Below are positions 33,394 through 34,997 of a stretch of DNA of 34,997 nucleotides, in pieces (position 1 is the first letter of the stretch; each line of letters begins with the position of its first letter). The notes below the pieces were generated by a model that saw only the letters and a program-made list of their open reading frames with translations, was not told where the DNA came from and made no database searches. The stretch covers positions 1 to 34,997 of the forward strand of contig CAZPJD010000270.1 in assembly GCA_964586775.1 (NCBI GenBank), written 5' to 3'. The translations under genes were made by a program, and so were the position numbers. The DNA comes from JADLEX01 sp964586775. Lineage in GTDB: Bacteria > Lernaellota > Lernaellaia > JACKCT01.

Positions 33394-34983
33394 CTAAAAT
33401 TTCAGCGTCAGATCGGCCCTCGCGCCGTCGAAGGGCGGCACCTCGCGGCACACGCCGCCCGAGCAAACGAGCCCGCCCTTGATGCGCCCGTAGAAGAGCG
33501 TGACATCGACGTGCGTGCCCGCCGTGATCGTCGCCTCGCCCGACCAGAATTCGGGATCGTCCTTCGTCTCGCGCGACAGCCCCGATCCCGACGAGAGCGG
33601 CTCGTCGGAGTGTTCGTATCGCCCGGTCACCGAAAGCCGCGACGCCCAGTTCCACGTCGGCGCGACCGAATACGAACCGTACTCGGTACCCATGTAAATC
33701 GCCATGCCGGAAAAATCCTTCCAGCGCGATTCGATCGTCAACTCGTGCTCGGCAGCCACCGGCACCCCCGCGTCGAACTCGCCGTGCAGCCAGCGGCCCT
33801 CGGGCTCTTCGCGATACCCGCCGCTGCCCATCACGTATGCGCCGTTCGCGAACTGCTTCTCAGCGCCGCCGTAAGAATGCTCGACCCACTGCTCCAGATC
33901 CTTACTCTCGTAGTGCGCGGCCAGATCGCCCGGCGCGGCCTTGTGCCGGTCAGCCCGGTAGTAGTTGCCGAAGACCGACACGACGATCACCGGGATCTCG
34001 ACTTCCAAAAAACCGCGCGCGCCGAGGATGTCGGTGCGATCGGGCAGATGCCCGAAGGTCTGCTTCTCGAACTCCAGAATCGGCGGCTCGCAGTGGGGGT
34101 ACGTGAAGCGGAAGTAGTCCTGCCCCTCGCCGATGAAGGTCACCGGGCCGAAGTTGAGGTTCAGGCTCGCATAGGCCGCGCGACCCTCGGTCTCGACGTC
34201 CTCGACCGCTTTTTTCCGGTCCTTCAACTCGTACCACGCGTATTCGCCGGCGAACGAGCCGTGCCCGCCGAATTGCAGCCACTCGGCGCCGGCGCCGATC
34301 ACGTGATAGGGGTCGTCCTCCTCCTGCGCCGTCGCGCCCAGCGACTCGTCGTATTGCAGGGTGCCGCCCGCGTACCGCGCCGACACGAAGCCCCACTTGG
34401 GCACGCCCGCGACGATCTGCCCGCCGTAAACCGTGTCTTCTTCGTCGAAGCCCGGTTCGTCTTCGCGGGTGCGCGCGGGCTCGAAGTAAAGGTCGTCGCC
34501 CTCGTTGACGAATCCGCCCAGCGCGCGCAGCTCCACATAGCCGCCCTTGGCGCTCCACTGGCCCACGCCGCCGCGAACGGTGTTGTCCTGACCGAATTCG
34601 TCGCGCTTGGTCAGCGAGAGGACGAGTCCATTGCCCATGCGGTTGTAAAAGTCCCCCGCCCGCGCAAACCAGATTCCGTCCTGATACTGCACGTAAGCCT
34701 TTTCGAGCAGGTACTTGAGGGCGTACTGCTCCTTCTCGAAATAGAACTCGGTATCGTAACGCACTCCCGCCGTGAAGGGACCCTTGATCGCCGTCAGATT
34801 CAGGCGGTTGATCCACGCGCCGAAGCGCTCGTCCTCGTCGACGGCCGTCTGGTCGTAGAGGAACTTCGCGCTGTTCAGGATGTTGAACGAATCCGTGACG
34901 GGGGTCCGCCACTCGAAGGCTTCCGCGACGCCGCCAAGGGAAGCGACGCACGCCGCGATCACAACGAAGACGCGGCGGCGCAT
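33394..34983 (-). CDS. Predicted outer-membrane beta-barrel protein
   Basis: The 529-residue protein begins with a Sec signal peptide (MRRRVFVVIAACVASLGGVAEA, then FEWR). The mature part alternates aromatic and small residues in short strands joined by acidic loops. It ends in an aromatic residue (ADLTLKF), the usual signal for barrel assembly. There is no TonB box or plug, so it is not a TonB-dependent receptor; a porin-like or DUF6029-type barrel is possible. The ATG is 14 bases from the right edge and its promoter lies outside. It leads a four-gene run with the dehydrogenase, peptidase and thioesterase. Function unknown. Confidence 0.78.
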   Translation of the reverse strand: MRRRVFVVIAACVASLGGVAEAFEWRTPVTDSFNILNSAKFLYDQTAVDEDERFGAWINRLNLTAIKGPFTAGVRYDTEFYFEKEQYALKYLLEKAYVQYQDGIWFARAGDFYNRMGNGLVLSLTKRDEFGQDNTVRGGVGQWSAKGGYVELRALGGFVNEGDDLYFEPARTREDEPGFDEEDTVYGGQIVAGVPKWGFVSARYAGGTLQYDESLGATAQEEDDPYHVIGAGAEWLQFGGHGSFAGEYAWYELKDRKKAVEDVETEGRAAYASLNLNFGPVTFIGEGQDYFRFTYPHCEPPILEFEKQTFGHLPDRTDILGARGFLEVEIPVIVVSVFGNYYRADRHKAAPGDLAAHYESKDLEQWVEHSYGGAEKQFANGAYVMGSGGYREEPEGRWLHGEFDAGVPVAAEHELTIESRWKDFSGMAIYMGTEYGSYSVAPTWNWASRLSVTGRYEHSDEPLSSGSGLSRETKDDPEFWSGEATITAGTHVDVTLFYGRIKGGLVCSGGVCREVPPFDGARADLTLKF

Positions 34984-34997
34984 GCTACTTCGCGCCG

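Overview
The window is high-GC, gene-dense bacterial chromosome. It comes from a Gram-negative organism with an outer membrane, shown by a predicted outer-membrane beta-barrel, SurA-like and PpiC-type periplasmic folding factors, a lipoprotein and TolQ/TolR-type motors. A Tat-exported molybdoenzyme, a flagellar rod gene behind a sigma-54-like promoter, a TolQ-TolR-TolR cassette and a DUF438 hemerythrin protein together suggest a deltaproteobacterium-like lineage. This is an inference from gene content; there is no rRNA gene in the window. I see no insertion sequence, prophage or CRISPR array.

Layout. 1-2856 (minus): exported molybdopterin oxidoreductase, a 16-cysteine ferredoxin subunit and the first codons of a probable YeeE/YedE permease, probably for sulfur-compound respiration. 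3114-4873 (plus): xthA and miaA. 5061-6952 (plus): proton-channel cassette with one TolQ-like and two TolR-like subunits. 7038-9266 (plus): mogA-like gene followed by two exported paralogues. 9249-10043 (minus): tadA and two serine tRNAs, ending at a terminator that lies inside the 3' end of the convergent gene. 10226-13843 (minus): beta-oxidation thiolase and hydroxyacyl-CoA dehydrogenase/enoyl-CoA hydratase fusion, behind a promoter whose -10 overlaps an 18-bp FadR-type palindrome. 14301-17602 (plus): the conserved rpmH-rnpA-yidD-yidC-jag group with a possible attenuator in the rpmH leader. 17571-20359 (plus): a small unknown ORF, a DUF3467 protein, bioB and bioF. 20356-23265 (minus): uvrA, overlapping bioF tail to tail. 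23342-24652 (minus): a DUF4143-type ATPase behind repeated ACCAGTT boxes. 24732-27697 (minus): PpiC-type lipoprotein, SurA-like isomerase and pdxA as one run. 27791-28207 (minus): flgB without flgC. 28359-30551 (minus): DUF438 hemerythrin/PAS protein, DUF1858/DUF2249-like protein and a zinc-ribbon membrane protein behind an FNR/HcpR-type box. 30706-34983 (minus): predicted outer-membrane barrel, short-chain dehydrogenase, M3 peptidase and hotdog thioesterase.

Most of the window is housekeeping. The most informative parts are regulatory and sit between genes: the fatty-acid operator, the FNR-type box before the hemerythrin operon, the sigma-54-like element before a lone flgB, the repeated operator before the DUF4143 ATPase, the rpmH leader structure and the terminator that shares bases with a stop codon. 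The strongest candidate for a little-described system is the DUF438 + DUF1858/DUF2249 + zinc-ribbon operon, which looks like a redox- or nitric-oxide-responsive module. I found no unmistakably new defence or mobile system.
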